Below are positions 63,941-64,000 of a stretch of 64,000 nt of DNA, piece by piece. The first letter of the stretch is position 1. Each line of letters starts with the position of its first letter. The notes below the pieces were generated by a model, which was not told the origin of the DNA, ran no database searches, and saw only the letters and a list, made by a program, of their open reading frames with translations. The position numbers and the translations under genes are program-made. The stretch lies in NCBI GenBank assembly GCA_029781135.1, contig JAKOXH010000053.1, positions 1 to 64,000 of the forward strand, in the 5' to 3' direction. This DNA is from Planctomycetota bacterium (GTDB taxonomy: Bacteria > Planctomycetota > Planctomycetia > Pirellulales > Lacipirellulaceae).

Positions 63941-64000
63941 ATGTCCAAGTTAATTTTTGGTTGTGGATATTTGGGCTCACGCGTGGCGGCGCTATGGCGC
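63941..64000 (+). CDS. Start of an NAD-dependent epimerase/dehydratase-like gene (cut by window end)
   Basis: The last 60 bases form 20 open codons beginning at ATG 63941. The peptide MSKLIFGCGYLGSRVAALWR has the Rossmann nucleotide-binding pattern G-X-G-Y-L-G-X-R-V-A of the YeeZ-type NAD-dependent epimerase/dehydratase family. Nothing beyond can be seen, so the call rests on this motif alone. Confidence 0.7.
   Translation, partial: MSKLIFGCGYLGSRVAALWR

Overview
The window is chromosomal DNA of a planctomycete, most likely of the order Pirellulales. The markers are two DUF1559 prepilin-like proteins with the H-X9-DG motif, planctomycete-type dockerin repeats combined with PEP-CTERM sorting tails, a PVC-type heme-binding CxxCH protein, an SUMF1-family lipobox-free exported protein, secreted GH106/GH78/GH44/GH9 enzymes, and a fused ThiE. 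Base composition is moderately G+C rich and fairly even. I see no rRNA or tRNA gene, no CRISPR array, no transposase and no prophage.

Layout. 1-640: no convincing gene, perhaps a decayed fragment. 640-13.3 kb: a beta-glucan (cellulose/xyloglucan) locus. On the minus strand, a LacI regulator with its own promoter and palindromic operator is followed by two PEP-CTERM beta-sandwich paralogues, two DUF1559 proteins, a lipoprotein and a GH44 enzyme. Divergently, a GH9 enzyme abuts an SSS sugar symporter. 13.5-31.2 kb: a long minus-strand run (TIM-barrel glycosidase, GH106, RhaT, arabinose/fucose-type isomerase, nucleoside hydrolase, ADP-ribosylglycohydrolase, GRP/UPS permease, ribokinase), with a GH78 rhamnosidase diverging from its upstream end. 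It looks like a route for taking rhamnosides and N-ribosides apart outside the cytoplasm and importing the sugars. 31.8-40 kb: single genes (SDR, EcsC, AI-2E permease, response regulator, SUMF1-like, DRE-TIM aldolase, B12 radical SAM).

39.9-45.1 kb: a five-gene signalling run on the minus strand: histidine kinase, NtrC-type activator, HD-GYP protein, PilZ protein, CBS protein. 45.3-53.1 kb: envelope functions (LptF/G-type permease, isoprenylcysteine methyltransferase family protein, PP2C phosphatase, PEGA lipoprotein, MlaE-MlaF-MlaD lipid transport). 53.4-64 kb: a CxxCH heme protein, a HicB/HicA pair whose toxin is frameshifted, ClpC with a clear terminator, ThiE, mannose-1-phosphate guanylyltransferase, a lipase-like hydrolase, RuvX, and the first 20 codons of an NAD-dependent epimerase-like gene.

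The gaps between genes are rich in short palindromic repeats of at least six families. Two palindromes lie in frame inside genes (one in the 24.9-28.1 kb glycosidase, one in the guanylyltransferase) and seem to add peptide segments to the proteins. These, the dockerin module inserted inside a beta-sandwich protein, and the exported ADP-ribosylglycohydrolase/nucleoside hydrolase pair next to a ribose-type permease and kinase are the most unusual things here.
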